NCBI GenBank assembly: GCA_022766945.1
Contig: JALEOU010000036.1
Location: 1 to 39,738 of the forward strand
DNA length: 39,738 nt
Direction of reading: 5' to 3'
Source: Fusicatenibacter sp.
GTDB lineage: Bacteria > Bacillota > Clostridia > Lachnospirales > Lachnospiraceae
Shown: piece after piece, positions 1 to 8,421 of the stretch
How the letters are laid out: every line of letters starts with the position of its first letter
Numbering within the stretch: the stretch's first letter is position 1
Program-made: the position numbers and the translations under genes
Notes under the pieces: generated by a model
Seen by the model: only the letters and a program-made list of their open reading frames with translations
The model's database searches: none
Told to the model about the DNA's origin: nothing

Positions 1-370
1 ACAAGAAGGATTACTTCCTCCTGATGAACCATTAGCTTCTTGATCTAATTCACTATATATAATGTTTAAAAAGTTGCCTGATTAAGACAGCTTAGTAAAG
101 TACGCCCATTTATGGTTGTCCTCTACTTTCTTTCACACTATAGCTCAATAGAGAAAAGATTTCCCGACATTTTATGTTCTCTTCTGTCCTATTGTATACC
201 ACACTGAGAATCATATCAATCTTGATTTTTCCCCGTTGAACAAAGTCGCATCCCATTCGCCACTATGTATGGGGATTCAATCTTTGCTCTCTTCTATAAG
301 TTTATCAACGGACGTCAAGCCTTAAACAGATTCCATCACTGACAGCAGGTGAAATCAGAAACAAACGCAT
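1..370. other. A+T-rich intergenic region, no supported gene
   Basis: I see no convincing gene here. On the minus strand the first ~90 bases are open, encoding a stretch ending in residues like ELDQEANGSSGGSNPSC and running off the left edge. It follows a TAA, has no ATG start and no ribosome binding site, so I do not call it. No clear -35/-10 pair for spoVT was found. Confidence 0.4.
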
Positions 371-433
371 AAAATCCCCCCATTTACAGATACTATTTCC
401 AGAAACGGAAAGTACTGTAAATGGAGGGATTTT
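371..433 (+). promoter_or_regulatory. Long inverted repeat covering the spoVT ribosome binding site
   Basis: Bases 371-389 and 415-433 are 19-base arms that are complementary except for one position. The enclosed 25 bases can pair further (TAC/GTA and TTTCC/GGAAA around an AGAAAC loop). The right arm contains the GGAGGG Shine-Dalgarno sequence (423-428) of spoVT, whose ATG is at 438. If transcribed, the hairpin would bury the ribosome binding site. It could also act in DNA as an operator, for example for SpoVT itself, which is an AbrB-type regulator. Confidence 0.7.
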
Positions 434-437
434 ATAT

Positions 438-983
438 ATGAAAGCGACAGGAATTGTGCGCAGAATCGACGATCTGGGCCGTGTAGTCGTGCCAAAGGAG
501 ATCCGCCGCACGATGCGCATACGGGAAGGACAGGCGATGGAAATATTCACAGGTCGGGAGGGTGAGATTGTACTGAAAAAATATTCACCCATCGAAGAAC
601 TGACAGAATGTGCCGGACAGTATGCCAAAGCAATGGCTTCTGTGCTGGGACATCTGATTTGTATCAGCGATCATGAGCAGATTGTAGCCGCCTGCGGACC
701 GGACCAGAAACATTATCAGGGAAAGGCAATCAGTGAAGAACTGGAACATGTGATTATCGAACGGAAGACGGTCAGCATACGTCCCGGGGAGCGGGAATAC
801 ATTCCGGTGCTTCGGGAGGATGCAAAAAAAATGCCTCAGGTAATCGCCCCGATTCTGAGTGCCGGGGATGTTATCGGCGCGGTGATGATCATCGGAAAGA
901 CGGCGGAGAGTATCCTTGGAGAACAGGAAAAAAGGCTGGCCCAGGTAGCGGCAGCTTATCTTGGCCAACAAATGGAACAGTAA
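438..983 (+). CDS. spoVT: Stage V sporulation protein T (SpoVT), AbrB/MazE-type regulator
   Basis: This 181-residue protein matches SpoVT, a DNA-binding transcription factor of the forespore in endospore formers. Residues 1-50 form the swapped-hairpin AbrB domain: it opens MKATGIVRRIDDLGRVVVPK, then EIRRTMRIREGQAMEIF. Residues ~56-180 form a GAF-like domain with a conserved tail (APILSAGDVIGAVMIIG). Length is the usual one for the family. The start at 438 is supported by GGAGGG nine bases upstream, which lies inside a long inverted repeat and so may be controlled by folding or by protein binding. The gene stands alone, with a strong palindromic terminator behind it. Confidence 0.95.
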   Translation: MKATGIVRRIDDLGRVVVPKEIRRTMRIREGQAMEIFTGREGEIVLKKYSPIEELTECAGQYAKAMASVLGHLICISDHEQIVAACGPDQKHYQGKAISEELEHVIIERKTVSIRPGEREYIPVLREDAKKMPQVIAPILSAGDVIGAVMIIGKTAESILGEQEKRLAQVAAAYLGQQMEQ

Positions 984-1058
984 TCGCTGCGGCGTTCCTG
1001 TTTAGATGGCAGCGGACGCTGTGCAGAAAACAGATCCCGACGCAGACTCGCCCTCGCT

Positions 1059-1134
1059 CCTTCAAAACACATCGGTACTAAATTCGCTGGGCTTGACAAA
1101 AGCCCAGCGAATTTAGTACCGGCGTTTTTTGAAG
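1059..1134. terminator. Very long palindromic terminator after spoVT
   Basis: Perfect 20-base arms at 1074-1093 and 1101-1120 enclose a 7-base loop. Pairing continues outward, because CCTTCAAAAC (1059-1068) is complementary to the GTTTTTTGAAGG side (1124-1134) apart from two extra T. A TTTTTT run at 1125-1130 fits rho-independent termination of spoVT. The near-symmetry suggests it can work in both directions. Confidence 0.8.
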
Positions 1135-1156
1135 GCAGTCAAAGTGATCAAATCGG

Positions 1157-1185
1157 GTGACTTTGGCTGTTTTTTGCTGTATAAT
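1157..1185 (+). promoter_or_regulatory. Sigma-A-type promoter of the glycoside hydrolase gene
   Basis: A GTGACT -35-like box (1157-1162) is followed after 17 bases by a perfect TATAAT (1180-1185). The predicted transcript starts near 1192, about 80 bases before the start codon. Confidence 0.6.
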
Positions 1186-1270
1186 AGAGACAATGAATCA
1201 GATTCCGGGTACTTCTCAAAGCAGCCCGGTTTATCCGCGGGGGATTTTACAAAAGAAAAGGAGAAGAAGT

Positions 1271-3988
1271 ATGAGGGAAGAGCACAAAACAGCTATGCCG
1301 CTCTGGGGGCCCTATTCGAAGAAATATATGGGACTTTCCAGAATTATGAAAGAGAGCCGTATTTCCGGCGCCAGGTTTGATCTGGTGGTGTATCCCACCT
1401 ATGCCAACAGTTCGGTACCGGTGCCGAATGTCACGGTTCCCTCCGGCTACCACCCTTTTGCATGTGACAATGAGGGAACTTACTATAAATATCGCTATGA
1501 GTTGATCTGGAAGGATCAGCTGTACGCGGATGTAGATCTTTTTGAGATCGATGAGGAAACCTGGGGGATCTGCGTGGATTACCACAACAGGACAGAAAAA
1601 TCCCAGAACTGTCTGTTGAATTTCTTTGGTGCGATCGAATATCCGCAGAAAAGCTTCTGCCGGGCCATTCTGCCGGAGAAAAACGAATTCTGGAATGCGT
1701 TAGACTATGAAGAATTTCATTTTCAAAAGGACAGACCCTGGAAACACTTAAGCCCGGATGCCCTGCGCCCCGGGGAGGTGACGGTTCCGGAATTTACGGA
1801 TGGAAATGGTCTGGGCGAGACGTTTTACCACCTGATGGCATCCCATTTTCATCTGAAATGGTTTGGAGGCGATCCTGGAGATCAGGTGTCCTGGCACAGA
1901 ATGCTGTCCCATGACTATCAGAATGCTGTTTTGACCATTCGTTATAAGACGCCCATCGAACAGGGGGATGTTTCTTTTGTGGTAACCTGCAATGGAAAGA
2001 GCAAGAGACTTCTGTTCCCGGCAGCAAAGAAAGCCACGAGCGTTGTGCTGGAGATTGGAGCACTGGAAAAAGGGAAACTGGATCTGTGTATGTGTGCAGA
2101 GGGGACAGATGGAAATGGTGTCGTACTGGATTACCTGTGTATTACCGAAGCTAAAGAGGCGGAGGGAATTGAAAACCGGATGGAACAGCCGGATGTCATT
2201 CCAAAGATCACGTTTGAGGATGATCAGGAAATCTATCAGTATCAGAACGGGGAGGCGCCGATTTATTTTTCCATCGTCAATCAGAGAGTGCGCAGGCGGA
2301 AATTAAATTCCGGCTGCCTGGAGGATGCGTTGATTACAAGACTCACAAATTCAGATCACACCTACGATGATCTGACCCGCAGCTTTACGGGATCTTTTTC
2401 AGAAAAACACTCGGATGACGGCTTTTACGATAACAATGTTGTGGAAGCGATTTTTCTGCAGGGAGGCGAAAGCCGCAGAGAATATGCCTGGATTGGCACG
2501 AAAAAGAAGCAGTTCACCTGCCGGCAGCTGGAAGAAATCCGGGAAAAACGCGCCGCAGAGGCAGAGAGGATGACAAAAAATAAGGAAGGAGCACCTTATG
2601 AACTGTCCGTACGTCTTTTGAAATCGGCACTCTTTACTAACGTGGTATATCCTATTTTCCGCCACGGGGAGCCGATTGCCCACTATACACCTGGAAAACG
2701 ATGGGACAGCCTTTATACCTGGGACTCCGGATTTATCGGACTTGGCATGCTGGAATATTCTCCCGGGAAGGCGGAATATATCATGGATGTCTACCTGTCG
2801 GAGGAAAAGAATCAGGATTTCGCTTTTCTGTTCCATGGTTCTCTGATTCCGACACAATTCTATCTGTATTATGAGATGCTCCAAAGGGCGACGGAAGAGA
2901 AACGCCGTGATCTGAAAAAATATTATCCCATGTTTCGCCGGGCATGGAGATTTTTGTCCGGAAAGGCGGAGGGCTCTACTACAGGGCGGATCCCCGGAGA
3001 TTTACTTACCGTTTATGACTATTTTTACAATGCCAGCGGTATGGATGACTATCCGCCTCAGGTGGCCCTCCACAGAGACCGTCTGGAGAAAAATATTGTG
3101 CCGGTCTGCAGCAATGCGCACTTTATCCGCTTTTGTAAAATCATGATTCAGATTGCAAAAGAATTCGGGTATGAGGAAGATGTCAGGGAATATCAGACAG
3201 AATGCAGCCGGGTGGCAAATGCGCTGCTGGAAAAATCCTGGGATGAAAAGAGCGGATATTTTGGCTATGTGTTGTATCGGGAAGAGGAGAAGACCTGGGA
3301 GATTTTGCGCACTTCGGAAGGAGAAAATTACAATAAGGGAGTAGACGGCATCACACCGTTGATTGACGGCATCTGTACGGAGCAACAGGAGCAGAAAATG
3401 CTTTCACACCTGAAATCAGAAAAGGAGCTCTGGTCTCCTGTGGGAATCTCCACCGTGGACATGAGCGCATCCTATTATTATGATAATGGTTACTGGAACG
3501 GAAGTGTGTGGTTCCCGTATCAGTATCTGATCTGGAAATCGCTGCTGGACATCGGGGAGAATGCGTTCGCCTTTCAGATAGCCGAGCGGGCATTGTCCAC
3601 GTGGAAGCAGGAGGTGGATTTTAGCTATAACACGTTTGAGATGATTCAGATCGCCACAGCCCAGGGCGGCTGGTTCCATCAGTTTGGAGGGCTTTCCGCT
3701 CCGATCGTGATCTGGTATCATGCCTACTACCAGCCCGGAACCGTGACCGCCGGTTTCGAAACCTGGATCCGATCGACACAATTTGCGGAGAATTTCTCTT
3801 CTGCCCGTATCAGTTATCGCATTGGTACCAGGAAGCAGAACCGCCTGATTGTGGTTATGAATTCAGCATATGATTATCAGGTTCTGCTGGATGGAGAGAT
3901 GGTACCGTGGGAAGAACAGGTCAGGGGAGCCCTGGAGATTTCTCTTGTAAAGGATGTCGGGGAATTAGTGATTACAAGAAAATGTTAG
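1271..3988 (+). CDS. Large (alpha/alpha)6-barrel glycoside hydrolase, GH63/GH37-like
   Basis: The 905-residue protein has no signal peptide or membrane segment, so it should act in the cytoplasm on imported oligosaccharides. The C-terminal half (~480-850) reads like an (alpha/alpha)6 toroid of the glucosidase/trehalase type: KRWDSLYTWDSGFIGLGM near the front, and YYYDNGYWNGSVWFPYQYL with a following WFHQFGGLSAP late in the barrel. The N-terminal half looks like beta-sandwich domains. I cannot fix the substrate or CAZy family. The start at 1271 is chosen for AAAGGAGAAG 5-14 bases upstream; an in-frame codon further up (1157) overlaps the promoter. It is monocistronic, with its own TATAAT promoter. 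Confidence 0.75.
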   Translation: MREEHKTAMPLWGPYSKKYMGLSRIMKESRISGARFDLVVYPTYANSSVPVPNVTVPSGYHPFACDNEGTYYKYRYELIWKDQLYADVDLFEIDEETWGICVDYHNRTEKSQNCLLNFFGAIEYPQKSFCRAILPEKNEFWNALDYEEFHFQKDRPWKHLSPDALRPGEVTVPEFTDGNGLGETFYHLMASHFHLKWFGGDPGDQVSWHRMLSHDYQNAVLTIRYKTPIEQGDVSFVVTCNGKSKRLLFPAAKKATSVVLEIGALEKGKLDLCMCAEGTDGNGVVLDYLCITEAKEAEGIENRMEQPDVIPKITFEDDQEIYQYQNGEAPIYFSIVNQRVRRRKLNSGCLEDALITRLTNSDHTYDDLTRSFTGSFSEKHSDDGFYDNNVVEAIFLQGGESRREYAWIGTKKKQFTCRQLEEIREKRAAEAERMTKNKEGAPYELSVRLLKSALFTNVVYPIFRHGEPIAHYTPGKRWDSLYTWDSGFIGLGMLEYSPGKAEYIMDVYLSEEKNQDFAFLFHGSLIPTQFYLYYEMLQRATEEKRRDLKKYYPMFRRAWRFLSGKAEGSTTGRIPGDLLTVYDYFYNASGMDDYPPQVALHRDRLEKNIVPVCSNAHFIRFCKIMIQIAKEFGYEEDVREYQTECSRVANALLEKSWDEKSGYFGYVLYREEEKTWEILRTSEGENYNKGVDGITPLIDGICTEQQEQKMLSHLKSEKELWSPVGISTVDMSASYYYDNGYWNGSVWFPYQYLIWKSLLDIGENAFAFQIAERALSTWKQEVDFSYNTFEMIQIATAQGGWFHQFGGLSAPIVIWYHAYYQPGTVTAGFETWIRSTQFAENFSSARISYRIGTRKQNRLIVVMNSAYDYQVLLDGEMVPWEEQVRGALEISLVKDVGELVITRKC

Positions 3989-3990
3989 TC

Positions 3991-4019
3991 TTGACTTTTG
4001 CGAAGTACCTGAATAGAAT
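3991..4019 (+). promoter_or_regulatory. Promoter ahead of the CDF transporter leader
   Basis: TTGACT (3991-3996), a 17-base spacer and TAGAAT (4014-4019) form a near-consensus housekeeping promoter two bases after the stop of the hydrolase gene. It implies a leader of about 190 bases before the transporter start at 4214. Confidence 0.65.
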
Positions 4020-4031
4020 AGACTGTAACTA

Positions 4032-4178
4032 CCTGGAAGAGCGTTCCCTATCCGCAGGACAGTTTTCGTTTTTCCTGTCATAACAAGCGGATACCGTCTT
4101 GGATTTTCCAGGGAAAGAGTGTCAGGAAATCACAGAAGAAGCGGCCGGGAACGAACCCCAAATGCCGCTTCTTTCTTT
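4032..4178 (+). promoter_or_regulatory. Structured 5' leader with terminator hairpin; candidate riboswitch or attenuator
   Basis: The leader can fold into nested helices: CCTGGAA (4032-4038) with TTCCAGG (4106-4112), enclosing ATCCGC/GCGGAT, enclosing GACAG/CTGTC. It is followed by a perfect 10-bp hairpin (4136-4145 with 4164-4173) and a TCTTTC run, which looks like an intrinsic terminator 36 bases before the efflux gene. I do not see the GGGGAGUA core of the yybP-ykoY manganese riboswitch, nor a clear NiCo motif. The terminator may simply end the upstream gene. Confidence 0.45.
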
Positions 4179-4213
4179 CAAAATTCAGTAGTATTCAGGA
4201 AGGAACAAAAAGT

Positions 4214-5392
4214 ATGACAGATCTTTTGGTTAAGTTTTTTGTCAGGGACTACGAAAATGTGGAGGATACCGATGTTCGTACCCGCTATGGGATACTGTCC
4301 AGCATCGTCGGCATTGTATGCAATGTCTTTCTCTTTACGGCAAAGCTGTTGATCGGGCTTGTGATGAATTCCCTGGCGATTACGGCAGATGCATTTAACA
4401 ATCTGTCGGACGCGGCTTCTTCGATCATCAGTTTTATCGGAGTGAAAATGGCGAACAAACCGGCAGATAAAGAGCATCCGTTTGGCCATGGACGAATTGA
4501 GTATATTGCGGCGCTGATTGTATCCTTTTTGGTAATTGAGGTTGGCTTTACCTTCTTTAAGAGTTCCATCGGAAAGATTCGTAATCCGGAGGATATCTCT
4601 TTTGAACTGGTACCGTTCCTGATCTTGGTGCTCTCTGTTGGGGTGAAGTTCTGGATGTCTGCTTTTAACCGAAAGCTGGGTAATCGCGTGAATTCCAAGG
4701 TCATGCTGGCGACCTCCGCGGACTCTATGGGAGATGTCGTCACTACCAGCGCCACGATTTTATCCATTTTGATCTGCCATTTTACGTCTGTCAATATAGA
4801 TGCCGCTGCCGGACTTTTGGTATCTCTGATTGTTATGTGGGCAGGAATCGGCATTGCAAAGGATACGCTGGAACCGTTGATCGGGCAGGGAGCAGATCCG
4901 GAGCTGTGCCGCAGGATCAAAGAGCAGGTGGAGTCTTATGACGGAATCTGCGGAACGCATGATATGATCGTACATAACTACGGACCGGGAAGAAGCATGG
5001 CGTCAATCCACGCCGAAGTTCCCCGTGACGTGGACATTGAGGTTTCCCATGAGATCATCGACAAGATTGAGCGGGAAGTGGGAAAAAAACTGGGAGTGCT
5101 GCTGGTTATTCATATGGATCCGATAGAAACTCATGATACGGAAGTGCTGGCGATCAAAACAAAGCTGAATCACGTAATTGAAGCTTTGGACCCGTCACTG
5201 AATTTCCATGACTTCCGTGTGGTCAGGGGACAGAATCGCATCAATCTGATTTTTGACCTGGTAGTTCCCTATTCCTATAAGAAGCAGGATTCGGAGCGGG
5301 TGCTTTCTCAGATCCGCGCTCTGATGCAGGAAATTGACGCAAGATATGAATGTGTGATTAACGTAGACAAAAGTTTTGTTGCACCGGAATAA
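4214..5392 (+). CDS. Cation diffusion facilitator (CDF) efflux transporter, manganese-type site
   Basis: This 392-residue integral membrane protein belongs to the CDF family, which exports divalent metals in exchange for protons. Six transmembrane helices fall in residues ~28-220 and a cytoplasmic metal-sensing ferredoxin-like domain follows. The family signature DKEHPFGHGRIEY is at 85-97. The transport-site residues read as N62 and D66 (FNNLSD) in helix 2 and D170 and D174 (ADSMGD) in helix 5. This N-D-D-D pattern resembles manganese exporters such as streptococcal MntE rather than the H-D-H-D zinc type, so I infer Mn export. The start has AGGAAGG 10-16 bases upstream. A long, foldable leader precedes it. 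Confidence 0.88.
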   Translation: MTDLLVKFFVRDYENVEDTDVRTRYGILSSIVGIVCNVFLFTAKLLIGLVMNSLAITADAFNNLSDAASSIISFIGVKMANKPADKEHPFGHGRIEYIAALIVSFLVIEVGFTFFKSSIGKIRNPEDISFELVPFLILVLSVGVKFWMSAFNRKLGNRVNSKVMLATSADSMGDVVTTSATILSILICHFTSVNIDAAAGLLVSLIVMWAGIGIAKDTLEPLIGQGADPELCRRIKEQVESYDGICGTHDMIVHNYGPGRSMASIHAEVPRDVDIEVSHEIIDKIEREVGKKLGVLLVIHMDPIETHDTEVLAIKTKLNHVIEALDPSLNFHDFRVVRGQNRINLIFDLVVPYSYKKQDSERVLSQIRALMQEIDARYECVINVDKSFVAPE

Positions 5393-5417
5393 AAATGTCC
5401 GGAGAAAGGGGTATCGT

Positions 5418-5846
5418 ATGGGGAAGTTATTTCAGGGAGCTGCACATACAGCGTTCAATGTTTCCGACATGGAAAAATCACTGGATTTTTACCAGCGGGT
5501 ATTTGGCTTTGAGAAGGCATTTGAAATGAGACATCCGGGGACGGGAGAACCTTGGATTGTCTATATATCGATCGGGGGCGGTCAGTTCATGGAACTGTTC
5601 TATGGCGGAGTAAAGACAGCAGAAAACCCGGAAAATGCTGCCGGATTTTCTCATGTATGCTTTGCTGTAAGCGATATTCACGAGGCATGCCGCAGACTGG
5701 AAGAGGCAGGAGCACCGGTGGATGTCCCGATCCAGCAGGGACTGGATCATAACTGGCAGTGCTGGACACACGATCCGGACGGAAACCGCATCGAACTGAT
5801 GCAGATGATGGAGGATTCACTCCAGAGCACCTACTTACGGCAGTGA
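5418..5846 (+). CDS. VOC/glyoxalase-family metalloprotein
   Basis: The 142-residue protein has two beta-alpha-beta-beta-beta modules of the vicinal oxygen chelate fold. Expected metal ligands are visible: H9 (GAAHTAF), E59 (QFMELFYGG), H78 (FSHVCFAV) and E127 (GNRIELMQM). Lactoylglutathione lyase-like enzymes of this size are common in Clostridia, but their substrate is often unknown and I would not name one. The start at 5418 is preferred over the in-frame codon at 5376 because GGAGAAAGG lies 9-17 bases upstream and 5376 would overlap the CDF gene. The gap to the CDF gene is 25 bases, so the two are probably cotranscribed. Confidence 0.85.
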   Translation: MGKLFQGAAHTAFNVSDMEKSLDFYQRVFGFEKAFEMRHPGTGEPWIVYISIGGGQFMELFYGGVKTAENPENAAGFSHVCFAVSDIHEACRRLEEAGAPVDVPIQQGLDHNWQCWTHDPDGNRIELMQMMEDSLQSTYLRQ

Positions 5847-5888
5847 ACCTGGCCGTTTTGCGCGGTAAAAAAAAATAAAAAAAAGTGC

Positions 5889-5917
5889 TTGCATTTTCCA
5901 AAATGATGGAGTATAAT
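5889..5917 (+). promoter_or_regulatory. tRNA-Gln promoter
   Basis: TTGCAT (5889-5894), 17 bases, then TATAAT (5912-5917). The 20-base gap from TATAAT to the tRNA is as expected. Confidence 0.8.
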
Positions 5918-5936
5918 ACATTTTGTTGTAAGACAT

Positions 5937-6008
5937 TGGGCTATCGCCAAACGGTAAGGCAACGGACTCTGACTCCGTCAGTTCCTGGTTCGAATCCAGG
6001 TAGCCCAG
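5937..6008 (+). tRNA. tRNA-Gln, anticodon CUG
   Basis: The 72-base gene folds as a cloverleaf. Acceptor arms TGGGCTA (5937-5943) and TAGCCCA (6001-6007) pair, with discriminator G at 6008. The anticodon stem ACGGA/TCCGT encloses the loop CTCTGAC, giving anticodon CTG at 5969-5971, which reads CAG glutamine codons. The T arm is CCTGG TTCGAAT CCAGG. The CCA end is not encoded. It has its own TATAAT promoter and a terminator directly behind. Confidence 0.96.
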
Positions 6009-6013
6009 CTAGC

Positions 6014-6046
6014 AAAAGGTCTCAGGTATATCACCTGGGACTTTTC
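6014..6046 (+). terminator. Terminator after tRNA-Gln
   Basis: GTCTCAGGT (6019-6027) pairs with ACCTGGGAC (6033-6041), including one G-U pair, with a five-base loop. It is flanked by AAAA and TTTT. Confidence 0.75.
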
Positions 6047-6160
6047 TCATATCACAGAAAAATTCTTTCCTCCCCCGGTGCTCGTGGGAAGAGGTTTTTG
6101 GTTAAAAACAATGCGGCGCCATGGAAGAAGCAGAAGAGAACGCGAAATGGAGAAGAAACA

Positions 6161-6865
6161 GTGAAATATTTTTTTGACAGCAGAATTCGATACAGCGAGA
6201 TTGGCGAAAACGGCAAACTGACACTCTTAGGCCTCATTAATTATTTTCAGGACTGCAGTACCTTTCAGTCGGAAGAGATTGGCCATGGTGTGGAGTACCT
6301 GAAGAAACTGGGACGTGCCTGGGTGCTGTCCGCCTGGCAGATCCACATCAACAGACTGCCGTCGCTTGGGGAATCTGTGCAGGTTGGTACCTGGGCGTAC
6401 GGTTACCGCGGCTTTACCGGACTGCGCAATTTTGTGATGGAAACTGCCGGCGGGGAACGTCTTGCCAGTGCCAATTCCATCTGGGCTTATGTGGATGTGG
6501 CAAGCGGCAGACCGATCCGCGTGACAGAGGACGTGGTCAGGATCTACGGGGAGGAGGAACCGCTGAAGGAAGACTTCGGAGCCCGCAGGATACTGCTTGC
6601 AGAACAGATGGAAGAGGAGGAGCCTTTTCTGGTACGTCCGCACCACCTGGATACGAACCATCATGTCAATAACGGACAGTATATCAGCATGGCGGAAGAG
6701 TATCTTCCGAAGCAGATGGAGATCCACAGTCTCCGCGCGGAATACAAACAGCAGGCGCACCTGAATGATATGATCTATCCGATGAAGAAAAGGGATCAGG
6801 AGGGCTGTCTTGTCGCGTTAAATGATAAAAATGGCGTACCTTACGTAGTTGTGGAATTTAAATGA
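6161..6865 (+). CDS. Acyl-ACP thioesterase (FatA/FatB-type, double hotdog)
   Basis: The 234-residue protein matches bacterial acyl-ACP thioesterases, which release free fatty acids from acyl carrier protein. Two hotdog repeats are visible. The second carries HHLDTNHHVNNGQYISMAEE (161-180), the catalytic Asp/Asn/His cluster of the plant FAT family. I chose the GTG at 6161 because GGAGAAG (6149-6155) lies five bases upstream. The open frame continues upstream through the tRNA, so earlier starts are implausible. It lies just behind tRNA-Gln, and no promoter of its own was seen in the ~115 bases between the tRNA terminator and the start. Confidence 0.87.
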   Translation: MKYFFDSRIRYSEIGENGKLTLLGLINYFQDCSTFQSEEIGHGVEYLKKLGRAWVLSAWQIHINRLPSLGESVQVGTWAYGYRGFTGLRNFVMETAGGERLASANSIWAYVDVASGRPIRVTEDVVRIYGEEEPLKEDFGARRILLAEQMEEEEPFLVRPHHLDTNHHVNNGQYISMAEEYLPKQMEIHSLRAEYKQQAHLNDMIYPMKKRDQEGCLVALNDKNGVPYVVVEFK

Positions 6866-6877
6866 TTGTGGTACAAT
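6849..6877 (+). promoter_or_regulatory. Probable promoter of pncB
   Basis: TTGTGG (6849-6854), 17 bases, then TACAAT (6872-6877), overlapping the end of the thioesterase gene. The match is moderate. Confidence 0.45.
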
Positions 6878-6916
6878 ACAGAGTGCAAACAAACGAAGAT
6901 AAAGGGGGCTTTTGCC

Positions 6917-8386
6917 ATGAGAGCGCAGAACCTTACACTGCTGACCGATTTATACGAACTTACCATGATGCAGGGATATTATGAGAATCCCTCCGATCAG
7001 ATCGTGGTGTTCGATGCATTTTACAGAAAGAATCCCTGCGATGGTGCCTATGCCGTATGTGCCGGACTGGAGCAGGTAATCGAATATGTTCGTGATCTGC
7101 ATTTTGCCCCGGATGACGTGGATTATCTCAGATCTCTCCATATTTTTAATGATGATTTTCTGGAGTATCTGAGAGGATTCCATTTTACGGGTGATATTTA
7201 TGCGATCCCAGAGGGAACCGTCGTCTTTCCAAGAGAACCGCTTTTGAAAGTGGTTGCGCCGATTATGGAGGCACAGCTGGTGGAAACGGCGATTTTGAAT
7301 ATGATCAATCATCAGAGCCTGATTGCAACCAAGGCTTCCCGTGTGGTAGAGGCAGCCAAGGGTGACGGCATCATGGAGTTCGGCCTTCGCCGTGCCCAGG
7401 GACCGGATGCGGGTATCTACGGCGCCCGTGCAGCGGTGATCGGCGGATGTATCGGAACTTCCAACGTGCTGACCGGACAGATGTTCCACGTTCCGGTAAA
7501 AGGAACACATGCCCACAGCTGGATCATGAGTTTTCCGGATGAGTACACAGCATTTAAGACTTATTCCAAGTTATATCCGGAAGGCTGTATTCTGCTGGTG
7601 GATACTTACGATGTGCTGGAGTCCGGTGTACCGAATGCGATCCGGGTATTTAAGGAAATGCGTGCGGAAGGACTTTCGATGAAGGGATATGGAATCCGTA
7701 TCGACAGCGGCGACCTGGCGTATCTGTCCAAGAAAGCCTATGAGATGTTGGCCGCAGAAGGATTTGAGGATGCAATTATCTCGGCGTCCAGCGATCTGGA
7801 TGAATACCTGATTGACAGCCTCAAGACCCAGGGGGCAAAGATTAACTCCTGGGGTGTGGGAACCAATCTGATCACTTCCGGTGACTGGCCGGCTTTCGGA
7901 GGCGTTTATAAGCTGGCAGCCACGAAAAATAAAGGGGACAAGGAGTTCACACCCAAGATCAAGCTGTCTGAGAATTCAGAGAAAGTGACCAATCCCGGAA
8001 ATAAAACAATCTTCCGTATTTATGATAAGGAGACAGGAAAGATCCGCGCGGATCTGATCTGTCTGGCGGATGAGACGTTTGATGAGTCGCAGGATATGAT
8101 TATCTTTGATCCGATTGAGACCTGGAAGAAGACTAAGATCAAGGGCGGTACGTATCGTCTGAGAGAACTGCTTGTTCCGGTTTTCCAGAAGGGAGCCTGC
8201 GTTTACACTTCACCGTCCGTGATGGAGATCCAGAAGATCTGCAGACAGGAGAAGGATACGCTGTGGGAAGAGTCCAGGCGTCTTGTGAATCCGCACGAAG
8301 TCTATGTGGATTTGTCGGATCGTCTGTACCAGATCAAGACAAATCTGCTGGAAGAGATGAGCATGAAAGCGATCAACGAGAAATAG
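6917..8386 (+). CDS. pncB: Nicotinate phosphoribosyltransferase
   Basis: This 489-residue cytoplasmic enzyme joins nicotinate to PRPP, with ATP hydrolysis, to make nicotinate mononucleotide in the Preiss-Handler route of NAD salvage. The N-terminus LTDLYELTMMQGYYENP is the family signature. Further matches are EFGLRRAQGPDAG (~150-162), the GTSNVLTG loop, THAHSWIMSFPDE around the phosphorylatable histidine, and IRIDSGDLAYLSK. Length is typical. ATG 6917 is preferred over 6866 because AAAGGGGG (6901-6908) precedes it. A weak promoter overlaps the thioesterase stop and a GC-rich hairpin follows the gene. Confidence 0.95.
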   Translation: MRAQNLTLLTDLYELTMMQGYYENPSDQIVVFDAFYRKNPCDGAYAVCAGLEQVIEYVRDLHFAPDDVDYLRSLHIFNDDFLEYLRGFHFTGDIYAIPEGTVVFPREPLLKVVAPIMEAQLVETAILNMINHQSLIATKASRVVEAAKGDGIMEFGLRRAQGPDAGIYGARAAVIGGCIGTSNVLTGQMFHVPVKGTHAHSWIMSFPDEYTAFKTYSKLYPEGCILLVDTYDVLESGVPNAIRVFKEMRAEGLSMKGYGIRIDSGDLAYLSKKAYEMLAAEGFEDAIISASSDLDEYLIDSLKTQGAKINSWGVGTNLITSGDWPAFGGVYKLAATKNKGDKEFTPKIKLSENSEKVTNPGNKTIFRIYDKETGKIRADLICLADETFDESQDMIIFDPIETWKKTKIKGGTYRLRELLVPVFQKGACVYTSPSVMEIQKICRQEKDTLWEESRRLVNPHEVYVDLSDRLYQIKTNLLEEMSMKAINEK

Positions 8387-8421
8387 TGCACGGGGCAGAA
8401 CCGTTAGAGTGAAATCAGGGA

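Noticed and set aside
1-95. 3' part of a gene running off the left edge on the minus strand
   Set aside because: Only about 30 open codons follow a stop, without a start codon or ribosome binding site; too little to support a gene.
305-971. Minus-strand open frames opposite spoVT (107 and 128 codons)
   Set aside because: No ribosome binding site, no recognisable domain, and they lie antisense to a clear spoVT gene. They are shadows of its codon structure.
2399-2884. Minus-strand open frame of 161 codons inside the glycoside hydrolase gene
   Set aside because: It is antisense to a strongly coding region, with odd composition and no start signal.
4032-4178. A yybP-ykoY (manganese) or NiCo riboswitch
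   Set aside because: Context suits it, but the conserved cores I know of are not visible. I keep it only as an unnamed structured leader.
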